Shown: one piece after another, positions 26,727 to 37,184 of the stretch
Layout: every line of letters begins with the position of its first letter
Numbering within the stretch: position 1 is the stretch's first letter
DNA from: Elusimicrobia bacterium HGW-Elusimicrobia-1
GTDB taxonomy: Bacteria > Elusimicrobiota > Endomicrobiia > PHAN01
DNA: 64,000 bases
Assembly: GCA_002841695.1 (NCBI GenBank)
Contig: PHAN01000006.1
Span: 45,727-109,726 of the forward strand
Direction of reading: 5' to 3'
Program-made: the position numbers and the translations under genes
The notes under the pieces: model-generated
Databases searched by the model: none
Seen by the model: the letters and a program-made list of their open reading frames with translations, nothing else
Told to the model about the DNA's origin: nothing

Positions 26727-29700
26727 CAATGGCGCCAAAAGGCAAATCCGGCTTGCGGCCTTTATCGGACGAGCCGCTCTGGTACAAAGACGCCGTAATA
26801 TACGAACTCCACGTCAAAACATTCCGCGACTCGAACTCCGACGGCATAGGCGACTTCAGGGGGCTGGCCTCAAAACTCGACTATCTGGCCGACCTGGGCG
26901 TAACGGCCGTCTGGCTGCTGCCGTTTTATCCGTCGCCGCTTCGCGACGACGGCTACGACATAGCGGATTACTTCGGGGTGCATCCGTCTTACGGAACGGC
27001 GGGGGATTTCAAAAAATTTCTCGACGAAGCCCACGAACGCGGCATCCGCGTAATAACCGAACTTGTCATCAATCACACGTCGGACAAACATCCGTGGTTC
27101 GAGCGGGCGCGCCGCTCAAAACCCGGCAGCGCTCACCGCGATTATTACGTCTGGAGCGATACTCCCGAAAAATACCGCGACGCGCGGATAATATTCAAGG
27201 ATTTTGAAACGTCGAACTGGGCGTGGGATTCCACGGCGCAATCCTATTACTGGCACCGATTCTATTGGCATCAACCCGACCTCAATTACGACAATCCCCG
27301 CGTCCGCGAAGAAATTTTCCGCGCGCTGGATTACTGGTTCGATATGGGCGTCGACGGAATGCGTCTGGACGCCATACCTTATATTTTTGAAAGGGAAGGC
27401 ACGAATTGCGAAAATCTTCCCGAGACCTGCGAATTTCTCAAAACTCTCCGCGCACACGTCGATTCCCGACATAAAAATAAAATGCTTCTGGCCGAAGCCA
27501 ACCAGTGGCCCGAAGACGCCGTGCGTTATTTCGGCGACGGCGACGCCTGCCATATGGCTTTCCACTTTCCCTTGATGCCGCGCATATTTATGGCGATATG
27601 GCAGGAAGACCGGTTTCCCGTAACCGACATAATCGAGCAAACCCCGCCGATTCCCGACGCGGCGCAGTGGGCGCTTTTCCTAAGGAACCACGACGAACTG
27701 ACCCTTGAAATGGTTACGGACGAAGAGCGCGACTATATGTACTCCGTCTACGCGCGCGACCCCGGCGCGCGAGTCAACCTGGGAATACGCCGGCGGCTGG
27801 CGCCGCTTCTTGGAAATCACCGACGGAAAATGGAGTTGATGAACATCCTTTTATTCTCTTTGCCGGGCACGCCCGTAATCTACTACGGCGACGAAATAGC
27901 AATGGGCGACAATTATTATCTGGGCGACAGAAACGGAGTCCGAACCCCGATGCAGTGGAACGCCGACAGAAACGCCGGATTTTCCGAGTCAAATCCGCAG
28001 AAGCTTTGCCTTCCGGTGATAATAGACCCCGAGTACCATTACGAATCGGTAAACGTGGAAAACGGTCTCAGAAACCAGTCCTCATTTCTTTGGTGGACGC
28101 GGCGCGTCATAGCGATGAGGAAGAAAATACCCGCGTTCGGAAGGGGCAACATAGAATTCGTCCCGTCGGAAAACTCCAAGATTCTGGCCTTTACCCGCTC
28201 GTTCGGAGACGAAACCGTTCTTGTGGTAATAAACCTTTCGAGATTCTCTCAGTCCGCGGAATTAGACCTGTCTAAACACGCGGGCGCCGTGCCGACGGAT
28301 GTCTTCGGCGGAGCCGAGTTCCCCGTCATAAAAGACACGCCGTATCATTTCACTCCGGGCTTTTACGACTATTTTTGGCTGTCGCTCAAAAAAAATCCGC
28401 GGGAAAAAACCGTCGACGAGACGCCGCCGGACGCAAAAAACGCCGGACTGCGCCTGGAAACCAAGTCGTGGGGAGAGCAGCTTACCGGCGAAGCGCGTGA
28501 AACACTTGAAAGGGAAATACTCCCTAAATATCTTGCGCGGCGCAGATGGTTCAGAAGCAAAACCAGAAAAATCCGCGCGGTGAAAATTACCGAAAATCTG
28601 GAAATTCCGGAATGTCCCGAGGCCAGAATTCTATTCGTAGAGGCGGCGTACTCCACGGGGGCTCCTGAAACCTACGTTTTGCCCGCGGCTTTCGCCGAAG
28701 GGGCCGAGGCGGCCGGCATCGCGGCAAACAGTCCTGATACCATTATTGCCCTGTCTTCCGGCGTCTCCGGAGACGGAGCGCTCTATGACGCGGTGTATTG
28801 CCAGAAATTCCGTCTTGCTTTCGCCTCGGCGCCGGCGCGGCGGCTGACCTTCGGGGGGATAAAGGGAAGAATGACGGCTTCCGGTTCCAGAGGTCTTAAA
28901 ATAATAAGCGAGGGCGCGGAGCGCACGGCCACTCATCCTGTCAAGGCGGAGCAGTCCAACTCTTCGTTCATCGCGGCCGAACAGGCAATTTTTAAGATAT
29001 ATAGAAGGATTGAAGAATGCGAGGCAAATCCCGAGCCGGACATATCGCGTTTTCTGACGGAAAAAACCGGCTTCCTGAACACTCCGAGGTTTCTGGGTTC
29101 ATTCGAATACCGCAACAGGTCTCATGCCAAAGCCGCGATAGCCGTGGCTCACGCTTACGTGAAAAATCAGGGCGACGCGTGGTCGTACGCGCTCGACGCG
29201 CTGAGCCGTTATTATGAAAGTATCTCGGCAATGAGCGCGACGGCCGTCGGGCAACAGGTCGACGCCGCATCCGCCATAGGCGCGGATTTTCTGCTTATGA
29301 TGTCCGTTTTGGGCAAAAGAACCGCCGAGATGCACAGAGCGCTGGCATCATCCGTCGATGATCCGGCGTTCGGCACGGAACCGTTCTCGACGCTCTACCA
29401 ACGCTCCCTATTTCAGTCGATGCAGGGACTCGCCAAAAAAACATTTCAACTTCTAAGAAAAAAACTGCCGTCGCTCGACGGAAACGCAGCCGAAGCGGCC
29501 AAGTCCGCCCTCGAAGCGGAAAAGAACGCGGGAATGATTTTCAGGGAACTGCTCAGGCGAAAGTTTACCGCGTCCAAAACGCGAATCCACGGCGATTTTC
29601 ATCTCGGTCAGACACTTTTTACCGGCAACGATTTTTACATAATAGATTTCGAGGGAGAGCCGATGCGGCCAATCGGCGAACGATTGCTGAAACGCTCCCC

Positions 29701-30037
29701 GCTTAGGGACGTTGCCGGGATGCTCCGTTCGTTCCATTACGCGGCCTACCGGGCGCTTTATTCCGCGCCGTTCTACAAACCGGAAAATTCCGGGATACTC
29801 GCGCCATGGGCCGATGCGTGGACGTCCGTTGCGTCCGGCGCTTTCCTCGACGCATATATTGCCGGTGTCGACGGAGCGTCCTTTATGCCGCGTCTGAAAG
29901 AAGAAACCGACGCCCTGCTTAAAATCTTCACGCTTGAAAAAGCCGTCTACGAACTCGGCTACGAACTGGACAACAGACCGGCGTGGGTTATGATTCCGCT
30001 CCTCGGTATATTAAACTTGACGGACGACGCGAAATGA
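26723..30037 (+). CDS. treS: Trehalose synthase-maltokinase fusion (TreS-Mak)
   Basis: This 1104-residue fusion has a GH13 trehalose synthase (about 20-560): WYKDAVIYELHVKTFRDSNSDG, GMRLDAIPY (nucleophile Asp), LLAEANQWPEDAV (acid/base Glu), FLRNHDELT. A maltokinase follows (about 600-1104) with RIHGDFHLGQTL and YIIDFEGEP as the kinase catalytic and metal motifs. TreS interconverts trehalose and maltose; maltokinase makes maltose-1-phosphate for GlgE. No glgE is in the window. The ATG overlapping the nitroreductase stop is preferred; an ATG two codons later is an alternative. It overlaps treZ by ATGA. Confidence 0.95.
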   Translation: MTMAPKGKSGLRPLSDEPLWYKDAVIYELHVKTFRDSNSDGIGDFRGLASKLDYLADLGVTAVWLLPFYPSPLRDDGYDIADYFGVHPSYGTAGDFKKFLDEAHERGIRVITELVINHTSDKHPWFERARRSKPGSAHRDYYVWSDTPEKYRDARIIFKDFETSNWAWDSTAQSYYWHRFYWHQPDLNYDNPRVREEIFRALDYWFDMGVDGMRLDAIPYIFEREGTNCENLPETCEFLKTLRAHVDSRHKNKMLLAEANQWPEDAVRYFGDGDACHMAFHFPLMPRIFMAIWQEDRFPVTDIIEQTPPIPDAAQWALFLRNHDELTLEMVTDEERDYMYSVYARDPGARVNLGIRRRLAPLLGNHRRKMELMNILLFSLPGTPVIYYGDEIAMGDNYYLGDRNGVRTPMQWNADRNAGFSESNPQKLCLPVIIDPEYHYESVNVENGLRNQSSFLWWTRRVIAMRKKIPAFGRGNIEFVPSENSKILAFTRSFGDETVLVVINLSRFSQSAELDLSKHAGAVPTDVFGGAEFPVIKDTPYHFTPGFYDYFWLSLKKNPREKTVDETPPDAKNAGLRLETKSWGEQLTGEARETLEREILPKYLARRRWFRSKTRKIRAVKITENLEIPECPEARILFVEAAYSTGAPETYVLPAAFAEGAEAAGIAANSPDTIIALSSGVSGDGALYDAVYCQKFRLAFASAPARRLTFGGIKGRMTASGSRGLKIISEGAERTATHPVKAEQSNSSFIAAEQAIFKIYRRIEECEANPEPDISRFLTEKTGFLNTPRFLGSFEYRNRSHAKAAIAVAHAYVKNQGDAWSYALDALSRYYESISAMSATAVGQQVDAASAIGADFLLMMSVLGKRTAEMHRALASSVDDPAFGTEPFSTLYQRSLFQSMQGLAKKTFQLLRKKLPSLDGNAAEAAKSALEAEKNAGMIFRELLRRKFTASKTRIHGDFHLGQTLFTGNDFYIIDFEGEPMRPIGERLLKRSPLRDVAGMLRSFHYAAYRALYSAPFYKPENSGILAPWADAWTSVASGAFLDAYIAGVDGASFMPRLKEETDALLKIFTLEKAVYELGYELDNRPAWVMIPLLGILNLTDDAK

Positions 30038-31893
30038 AATTACATCCGGATAAAAAAAACGATATGCGAGGCCGCAACGCGCCGGAAGTTTTGGATTTGC
30101 CGGGCGCGCGTTTCGATACCGCATCGGGCGACTGCTCGTTCTGCGTCTGGGCTCCGCTTAAAGATAAAATCGAACTCATTCTGGCCGCTGACCCCGAAGT
30201 CATCGTTCCGATGACAAAAAACGAGCGCGGCTACTGGCTGGCGACGGCCAAGGTAAAGCCCGGAGCGCGGTATTTCTATCGCATCGATGGAGTTCTCGAC
30301 AGGCCGGACCCGGCGTCCTTCTTTCAGCCCGAAGGCGTGCACGCGCCGTCGGAAGTGGTCGCGGACGCGAAGGCGGGAATTCCTTCGACGGTCCGTCGGC
30401 CGGAAGAGATGATAATTTCCGAAATACACGTCGGGACGTTCACGCCCGAAGGAACTTTCGACGCGGCCATAGGATCGCTGGGCCGTCTGGCCGGGGCCGG
30501 AATAAACACCGTGGAGATAATGCCCGTCGCGCAATTTGCGGGCAAACGCAACTGGGGTTATGACGGCGCGTATCCCTTCGCCGTCCAGAACTCTTACGGA
30601 GGGCCGCAGGGAATGCTGCTTTTCGTCGAAGAATGTCACCGGCGCGGCATTTCGGTGATACTCGACGTCGTATACAACCATCTCGGGCCCGAGGGCAGCT
30701 ACTTTGGCGACTTCGCTCCTTACTTTACCGATAAATACCGCACACCGTGGGGCAACGCCATAAACTTCGACGGCGAACATTCGGCGGGCGCAAGGAACTT
30801 TTTTATCTCAAACGCCCTTTACTGGTTTGAAAGATTCGGAGTGGACGCGCTGCGGCTTGACGCCATACACGGCATTTTCGACGACAGCCCTACGCACATA
30901 CTCTCGGAGCTGGCTCAAAAAACCTCCGAGTTTTCGGCGGGGGCGGGCAGAAAGTTTTATCTGATTGCCGAAAGCGACCTCAACGATTCCGTCGTGGTGC
31001 GCCCGATCATCGAGGGCGGCTACGGCATCGACGCCCAGTGGTCCGACGACTATCATCATGCCCTGCACACTCTGTTGACCGGCGAAAAAGACGGCTACTA
31101 CGCCGATTTCGGTTCCGTCGAAGATTTCATAAAAGCGTACCGCAAAGGCGTGGTCTACGACGGATGCCGTTCCGTCTATCGTCAAAAAAAACACGGCAAT
31201 TCCTACGACGGCGTTCCGGCTTCGCGTTTCGTAGTATGCGCCCAGAACCACGACCAGACAGGCAACAGAATGTCGGGCGAACGTCTATCGGGCATAGTCG
31301 ACTTTGAATCGCTCAAACTCGCGGCCGCCTGCGTTATGCTGTCGCCGTTTGTGCCTCTTTTTTTTATGGGCGACGAATACGCCGAGGACGCGCCTTTTCT
31401 TTACTTCGTCGACCACGGCGACGCCGAGCTGCTGAAAGCGGTAAGAAAAGGCCGCCAAAGCGAGTTTGCCGCCTTCGCATGGAAGGGATTGCCGCCCGAC
31501 CCGTCGGCGACGGCGACGTTTGAAAGTTCGCGCCTGCGGCCAAAAACCGCGGACTCCGCAAGGGGACGCGCCATGTCCGGATATTTCCGCGAACTCGCCG
31601 ATATCAGAAAAAACAGGCCGGCGCTTAAATCCGATTTTTCGACTCTTGCCGGCATAACCGCCGACGGACGGCTTGTGACCGTCAGACGGAAAAACGGGCG
31701 GGGAGAAACGGCGATATTCTTCAATTTTTCCGCAAACCCGTCGATATTTGATAAAATAAATCCGTCGCGGCTCGTAAAAATAATTGATTCCTCCGACGAT
31801 AAATGGCTCGGGCCCGGCGCGCCGGAACCCGCCGGAAACGGGTTAAAAATCAATGCCCGCAGCGCGGCCGTATACGAAATAAAAAATGACTAA
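30034..31893 (+). CDS. treZ: Malto-oligosyltrehalose trehalohydrolase
   Basis: This 619-residue GH13 enzyme cuts trehalose from maltooligosyl-trehalose made by TreY. It has the N-terminal CBM48-like domain (CSFCVWAPLKDKIEL), EIHVGTFTPEGTF, VDALRLDAIHGI (nucleophile Asp), FYLIAESDLND (acid/base Glu) and CAQNHDQTGNR. The last, and GTFTPEGTF, favour TreZ over branching enzyme GlgB. Its partner treY is two genes downstream. It starts within treS (ATGA) and ends eight bases inside the next gene. Confidence 0.94.
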   Translation: MKLHPDKKNDMRGRNAPEVLDLPGARFDTASGDCSFCVWAPLKDKIELILAADPEVIVPMTKNERGYWLATAKVKPGARYFYRIDGVLDRPDPASFFQPEGVHAPSEVVADAKAGIPSTVRRPEEMIISEIHVGTFTPEGTFDAAIGSLGRLAGAGINTVEIMPVAQFAGKRNWGYDGAYPFAVQNSYGGPQGMLLFVEECHRRGISVILDVVYNHLGPEGSYFGDFAPYFTDKYRTPWGNAINFDGEHSAGARNFFISNALYWFERFGVDALRLDAIHGIFDDSPTHILSELAQKTSEFSAGAGRKFYLIAESDLNDSVVVRPIIEGGYGIDAQWSDDYHHALHTLLTGEKDGYYADFGSVEDFIKAYRKGVVYDGCRSVYRQKKHGNSYDGVPASRFVVCAQNHDQTGNRMSGERLSGIVDFESLKLAAACVMLSPFVPLFFMGDEYAEDAPFLYFVDHGDAELLKAVRKGRQSEFAAFAWKGLPPDPSATATFESSRLRPKTADSARGRAMSGYFRELADIRKNRPALKSDFSTLAGITADGRLVTVRRKNGRGETAIFFNFSANPSIFDKINPSRLVKIIDSSDDKWLGPGAPEPAGNGLKINARSAAVYEIKND

Positions 31894-34318
31894 AAAAGTT
31901 TGTCTGCACGGACACTTCTATCAACCTCCCAGGGAAAACCCGTGGCTCGAAGATATAGAGTTGCAGGATTCCGCGTATCCGTACCATGACTGGAACGAAC
32001 GCATTACGGCCGAATGCTACGCGCCAAACGCGGCGTCACGCATAATCGGCGGCGACCGTCTTATAATAAATATCGTCAATAATTATTCTAAAATAAGTTT
32101 CAATTTCGGTCCGACCCTGGCGGCGTGGCTCGAAAAATTCAAACCCGTCATTTACAAAAGCATACTCGAAGCCGACGAAAAATCCATGGAACGTTTTTCG
32201 GGACACGGCTCGGCAATAGCGCAGGTTTATAATCACATAATAATGCCGCTGGCGTCCTTGCGCGACAAACGCACGCAAGTTCTCTGGGGAATGAAAGATT
32301 TCATCAAGCGCTTCCGACGGGAACCCGAAGGGATGTGGCTGACCGAAACTGCCGTGGATACGGAAACCCTCGAAGTTCTGGCCGACTACGGAATCAAGTT
32401 CACCATACTGGCTCCGCACCAGGCGGCCGCCGTAAAAAAAATCGGCGCGAAAGGATCCTGGCGCGACGTAACGGGCTCAAAAGTGGACCCCGCTCAGCCG
32501 TATTTATGCCGTTTGCCGTCGGGCAAGGAAATATACCTGTTTTTCTACGACGGCCCCGTATCTCAGGAGATTGCCTTCCGGGGGCTTCTGGCCAACGGCG
32601 ATAATTTCGCAAAACGTCTCATTGAAACCGTGCCGGACGACGATTCCGGCGACCGGCTGATACACGCGGCCACCGACGGCGAAACCTACGGACATCATCA
32701 TAAATTCGGCGATATGTCGCTGGCATACTGTCTGTGGGCTCTGGAAGAAAAATTCAAAGGCAAACTCACTATTTACGGGGAATATCTCGAACAAAATCCG
32801 CCGACGCACGAAGTCAAAATAGTCGAAAACTCGTCATGGTCGTGCGCCCACGGCGTCGAAAGATGGCGTTCCGACTGCGGATGCAATACCGGCCGCGCCG
32901 GATGGAACCAGTCGTGGCGGGCGCCTCTTCGCGGAGCGATGGACTGGCTGTCCGAAACACTTGCTAAAATCTACGAGGAAGAAGCGGCGGGATTTTTCAA
33001 AAATCCGTGGGACGCGCGCAATGCCTACATCGACGTTATTCTCGACCGTTCGGAACGGAACGTCTCGGCTTTTTTCGCGGCGCAGGCGGCGCGCGATATG
33101 ACGGCGGAAGAAAAAATACGGGCGCTCAAACTGCTTGAAATGCAGCGGGCGGCAATGCTCATGTATACCTCGTGCGGATGGTTTTTCGACGATATATCCG
33201 GCATCGAAACCGTTCAGATAATGCAATACGCCGCCAGAGCGATGCAGCTGGCCAAAGAAATAAAAGGCATACCGCTGGAAGACGCCTACGTCAAGAATCT
33301 GGAGCGGGCGATTTCAAACGCACCCGAACTCGGCAACGGCGCGCGTGTATGGGAACGCCTCGTAAAACCCTCGGTCACGGACCTTTTGAGAGTGTCGGCG
33401 CACTACGCGATATCGTCGCTTTTCGAAAAATATTCCCGGGACGTGCGCATATACTGCTATACCGCCTCGAGTTTGGACTACGAACTCGCGGAGATGGGCA
33501 AGCAAAAACTCGCCGTCGGAAAAGTAAGCATGCGCCACGAAATAACCGGCGAGGAGTCCACCGTCAGTTTCGCGGTTCTTCATCTGGGCGACCATAATCT
33601 CAACGGCGGTGTAAGGTCGTTCGGCGGCGACGACGAGTATAACGTTATGCGCTCCGAAACACGCGCGGCATTTGAACGCGGCGACGCGCCGGAAGTCATA
33701 CGGCTGATGAACCGGCATTTCGGCGAACAGAATTATTCGCTTATGCATCTGTTTAAGGACGAGCAGCGCAAGATTATGCGGGGAATTTTCAACGCCACTC
33801 TGGGCGAGTCGGAAGCTCTTTTCCGCCAGATATACGAGCACCACTATCCCGTCATTCAAACCATCAGACAGATGAATATGCCGCTGCCCAGGGTTTTTGC
33901 CACGTCGATGGAGTTCATTCTCAACAGGGATCTGGCCAAAGGCCTTGAAAACGGCGACCCCGATCCCGAGCGGCTGGGCAAAATCGTCGGAGAGATAAGA
34001 AAATGGTCGCTCGACATCGACGCCAAAGCGCTGGAATTCGCGGCGGAAACCAAGGTCGACGCCCTGGCGGCCAAGTTCGCCGCCTCGCCGAAGGACGTAA
34101 CCGTACTGGAAAAACTTTCATCCGTGGTAAACGTCCTCGACGATCTGCCCATTTCGCCGAACTACTGGCAGGCGCAAAACATTTATTTCGAAACCGATAA
34201 AAAAGTGCGGCCGGGGATGAAACGGCTGGCGGAATCGGGCGATGAGAACGCCCGCAAATGGCTTGAGCTATTCGACCTTCTCAGCAGCCGTCTGAGAATA
34301 GGGAAAAACAACAACTGA
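31886..34318 (+). CDS. GH57 family protein with DUF3536
   Basis: This 810-residue protein starts with HGHFYQPPRENPWLEDIE, the GH57/DUF3536 N-terminal signature. GMWLTETAVDTETL contains the probable GH57 nucleophile Glu. HAATDGETYGHHHKFGD is the second catalytic segment with the Asp candidate. The C-terminal half (about 390-800) is the DUF3536 region. GH57 enzymes act on alpha-glucans (amylase, transglycosylase or branching), but DUF3536 members are uncharacterised. Placement between treZ and treY implies a role in supplying or trimming maltooligosaccharides (inference). No signal peptide is seen. Confidence 0.9.
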   Translation: MTKKVCLHGHFYQPPRENPWLEDIELQDSAYPYHDWNERITAECYAPNAASRIIGGDRLIINIVNNYSKISFNFGPTLAAWLEKFKPVIYKSILEADEKSMERFSGHGSAIAQVYNHIIMPLASLRDKRTQVLWGMKDFIKRFRREPEGMWLTETAVDTETLEVLADYGIKFTILAPHQAAAVKKIGAKGSWRDVTGSKVDPAQPYLCRLPSGKEIYLFFYDGPVSQEIAFRGLLANGDNFAKRLIETVPDDDSGDRLIHAATDGETYGHHHKFGDMSLAYCLWALEEKFKGKLTIYGEYLEQNPPTHEVKIVENSSWSCAHGVERWRSDCGCNTGRAGWNQSWRAPLRGAMDWLSETLAKIYEEEAAGFFKNPWDARNAYIDVILDRSERNVSAFFAAQAARDMTAEEKIRALKLLEMQRAAMLMYTSCGWFFDDISGIETVQIMQYAARAMQLAKEIKGIPLEDAYVKNLERAISNAPELGNGARVWERLVKPSVTDLLRVSAHYAISSLFEKYSRDVRIYCYTASSLDYELAEMGKQKLAVGKVSMRHEITGEESTVSFAVLHLGDHNLNGGVRSFGGDDEYNVMRSETRAAFERGDAPEVIRLMNRHFGEQNYSLMHLFKDEQRKIMRGIFNATLGESEALFRQIYEHHYPVIQTIRQMNMPLPRVFATSMEFILNRDLAKGLENGDPDPERLGKIVGEIRKWSLDIDAKALEFAAETKVDALAAKFAASPKDVTVLEKLSSVVNVLDDLPISPNYWQAQNIYFETDKKVRPGMKRLAESGDENARKWLELFDLLSSRLRIGKNNN

Positions 34319-37131
34319 TGAATTTACCGCGCGCGACTTATCGCTTACAGTTCACGCCGGATTTCGGTTTCGCCCAAGCAATAAAAATACTGCCCTACCT
34401 TGCGGCGCTCGGCATCTCCCACATATACGCGTCGCCCATTTTCAAAGCCCGCAAAAAAAGCTCCCACGGATACGACATCGTCGACCCGTCCGCCGTAAAC
34501 CCCGAACTCGGCGGCGAGGAAGAATTCGAAAAACTTGCGCGCGAAGCGCAACGGCTCGGCCTCGGCTGGATACAGGATATTGTTCCGAACCACATGGCCT
34601 ACGACTCCCAGAACGAACTGCTTATGGACGTTCTGGAACGCGGGCCCGAATCCGAGTTTCACAAGTTTTTCGATGTGGACTGGGATCATCCCTACGAGAG
34701 CATAAGAGGCAGAATCGTCGTGCCGTTTTTGGGCAAGTTCTACGGCGAGGCACTCGAAAATTCCGAAATTCGCCTCGCCTACGTCGACGGCATTCTGAGC
34801 ATAAATTACTTCGACAAACGCATACCTTTAAGCGTCTCGGCGTATCTTAAATTCTTCGGATACGGCCTGAAACGCCTCGAAGAAAAACCGCTCGGACGGC
34901 AGAATTCCGAATTCATCAAATACGCCGGCCACGTCAATCTTCTTGAAACCATCTCGGCGCTGCCGTCGCCGGAAGAAAAGAAAAAGCAGTTCGGTTTTTT
35001 CAAAGAGATGATGAGGGAGGCCTGCGACAAACACGAGGATATAAGGAACTTCGTCGACGAAAATCTCGCTATATACAACGGCCGGAAGGGAAAACCCGAA
35101 TCTTTCGACCTTCTCGACGATCTTCTGTCGTCGGAACGTTTCCGCCTGGCATTCTGGAAGGTCGCCGCGGACGAAACCAATTACCGCAGATTCTTCAACA
35201 TCAACGAACTCATCTCCCTGAGAGTGGAAGACGACGACGTCTTCGCGCGCACGCACTCGCTTATAGCGCGCCTGGCGGCGGAGGGAAAAATCAACGGGGT
35301 GCGCATAGACCACATAGACGGCCTGTGGGATCCGCGCGCCTATGTCGAAAAACTCCGGACGCTGCTGGGCAACGACGTTTACATAGTCGCGGAAAAAATC
35401 CTTCAGTCCGACGAGGAACTGCCCGACAACTGGCCACTGGCAGGAACAACGGGCTACGATTTTCTCAACTACGCCAACGGCCTTTTCTGCCGCAAAGATT
35501 CGCGCAAGGAATTTGCCGGCATCTATTATAAATTCGCCGGGCTCGACACACCCTACGAAAATCTGGCCGCCGACAAAAAGAGAATGATGATCGGCCGCGA
35601 CATGGCCGGCGACATCGACAACCTCGCGCGTCTCTTCAAGAACGCCGCCGGCCGCGACCGTTACGGATCGGACATAACCCTCTACGGCCTCAAGCGCGCG
35701 ATGGTCGAAGTGATGGCTGTTTTTCCGACGTACAGGACTTACGCGTCGCCGTCCGGATTTTCCGATTCCGACAAGGACGTGGTGCGCAGAGCCATACAGG
35801 CGGCGGCCGAAAAACTGCCCGACCATTCGTACGAGCTTTCCTACATGGAGCGTTTTATGCTCCTCAACTACCCCGAAAACGCCGATGCCGAAACCCGCGA
35901 AAGATGGCTCAAATTCGTAATGCGATTCCAGCAGTTCACCGGACCGCTTATGGCCAAAGGTTTCGAGGACACTCTGCTTTACGTTTACAATAAACTCGTA
36001 TCCCTCAACGAAGTCGGGGGAGACCCGTCGAGATTCGGGTTTTCCGTCGGAGAATTTCACGAGTTTTGCCGAAGGCGGCGGCGCAAGTGGCCGCACACTA
36101 TGAACGCCACCGCCACGCACGACACCAAGCGCGGCGAAGACGTTCGGGCGCGCATAAACGTTCTGTCCGAAATGCCCGACGTTTGGGGAACAGCCATAAA
36201 ATATTTCGCCAGAATCAACCGCAAAAAAAAGAAAAAAATCCGCGGGGAGGAAGCTCCTTCGCGCAACGACGAGTATCTGATTTATCAAACACTCGCGGGC
36301 GCCTGGCCGGCCGAATGTCTCTCGGCCGGCGCGGGCACGCCTTCGGCCTGCGCTCCCGATTTCGCCCAAAGAATCAAAAACTATGTGATAAAAGCCATCC
36401 GCGAAGCCAAGACCAATACTACGTGGCTAAAGCCCCGAGAGGACTATGAGAACGCCTGTCTTGCCTTCGTCGACGGCATTCTGAGCGATTCCCCCGATAA
36501 TAAGTTCCCGCCGGAATTCGTCCCGCTGGCCGCCCGCGCGGCGCGGCTGGGATTCTACAACTCACTGTCACAAACGCTTCTTAAAATGACCGTGCCGGGA
36601 GTACCCGATTTCTACCAGGGCTCGGAACTATGGGATTTAAATCTGGTCGACCCCGACAACCGCCGAGCGGTCGACTGGGCGGCGCGCGAAGCGGCTCTCA
36701 AAAACGCGACGTCCGGAGCCGACGTCGCGGGAATCCTCGCCGACAAAACACCGGCCGCGGCAAAAATTTTTATTATCGCAAAGACCCTCGCTTTTCGCAA
36801 AGAAGAGGAAAAACTTTTCGCCTCCGGCGAATATCTTCCACTTGAAATATCCGGAGCGCTTCAGGAATCGTCAATCGCCTTCGCCCGAAGGCACGAGAAC
36901 AAATGGATTATAGTCGTCTGCCCAAGGTTGCTGTCGGCAGTCCTTCGCGGCGCGACATCCGAGCCCGTCGGCGCCGCGTGGGGGAATACGCGCATTATCC
37001 TTCCCGACGGAGCGCCCGCCGAATGGCGAAATATTTTTACCGGCGCAAACGTCGGCGCGGATGGTGCCTCGATACCGGTCTCATCCGCTCTGGCAAACTT
37101 CCCCGCGGCCGTTCTCGTCGGAAATACTTAA
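34318..37131 (+). CDS. treY: Malto-oligosyltrehalose synthase
   Basis: TreY (937 residues) isomerises the reducing end of maltooligosaccharides to an alpha,alpha-1,1 bond. The N-terminus ATYRLQFTPDFGFAQA and SPIFKARKKSSHGYDIVDP are diagnostic; GVRIDHIDGLWDPRAY holds the nucleophile Asp and YIVAEKIL the acid/base Glu. ATATHDTKRGEDVRARI and VPGVPDFYQGSELWDLNLVDPDNRR are also typical. With treZ it forms the TreYZ trehalose route. The start overlaps the GH57 stop (TGATG). It is somewhat longer than many TreY proteins. Confidence 0.96.
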   Translation: MNLPRATYRLQFTPDFGFAQAIKILPYLAALGISHIYASPIFKARKKSSHGYDIVDPSAVNPELGGEEEFEKLAREAQRLGLGWIQDIVPNHMAYDSQNELLMDVLERGPESEFHKFFDVDWDHPYESIRGRIVVPFLGKFYGEALENSEIRLAYVDGILSINYFDKRIPLSVSAYLKFFGYGLKRLEEKPLGRQNSEFIKYAGHVNLLETISALPSPEEKKKQFGFFKEMMREACDKHEDIRNFVDENLAIYNGRKGKPESFDLLDDLLSSERFRLAFWKVAADETNYRRFFNINELISLRVEDDDVFARTHSLIARLAAEGKINGVRIDHIDGLWDPRAYVEKLRTLLGNDVYIVAEKILQSDEELPDNWPLAGTTGYDFLNYANGLFCRKDSRKEFAGIYYKFAGLDTPYENLAADKKRMMIGRDMAGDIDNLARLFKNAAGRDRYGSDITLYGLKRAMVEVMAVFPTYRTYASPSGFSDSDKDVVRRAIQAAAEKLPDHSYELSYMERFMLLNYPENADAETRERWLKFVMRFQQFTGPLMAKGFEDTLLYVYNKLVSLNEVGGDPSRFGFSVGEFHEFCRRRRRKWPHTMNATATHDTKRGEDVRARINVLSEMPDVWGTAIKYFARINRKKKKKIRGEEAPSRNDEYLIYQTLAGAWPAECLSAGAGTPSACAPDFAQRIKNYVIKAIREAKTNTTWLKPREDYENACLAFVDGILSDSPDNKFPPEFVPLAARAARLGFYNSLSQTLLKMTVPGVPDFYQGSELWDLNLVDPDNRRAVDWAAREAALKNATSGADVAGILADKTPAAAKIFIIAKTLAFRKEEEKLFASGEYLPLEISGALQESSIAFARRHENKWIIVVCPRLLSAVLRGATSEPVGAAWGNTRIILPDGAPAEWRNIFTGANVGADGASIPVSSALANFPAAVLVGNT

Positions 37132-37184
37132 TATCCGGCATAAATTGAGAATTGTGGCGGAACTAATAAAACCGGAGAGAAAAT

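Noticed and set aside
30034..31893. Glycogen branching enzyme GlgB
   Set aside because: The catalytic context, the QNHDQTGNR form and linkage to treY fit TreZ instead; GlgB also usually has other conserved blocks around its active site.
34828..36369. 513-codon antisense open frame opposite treY
   Set aside because: It lies wholly inside a well-conserved TreY gene and shows no domain pattern; it is a codon-bias shadow.
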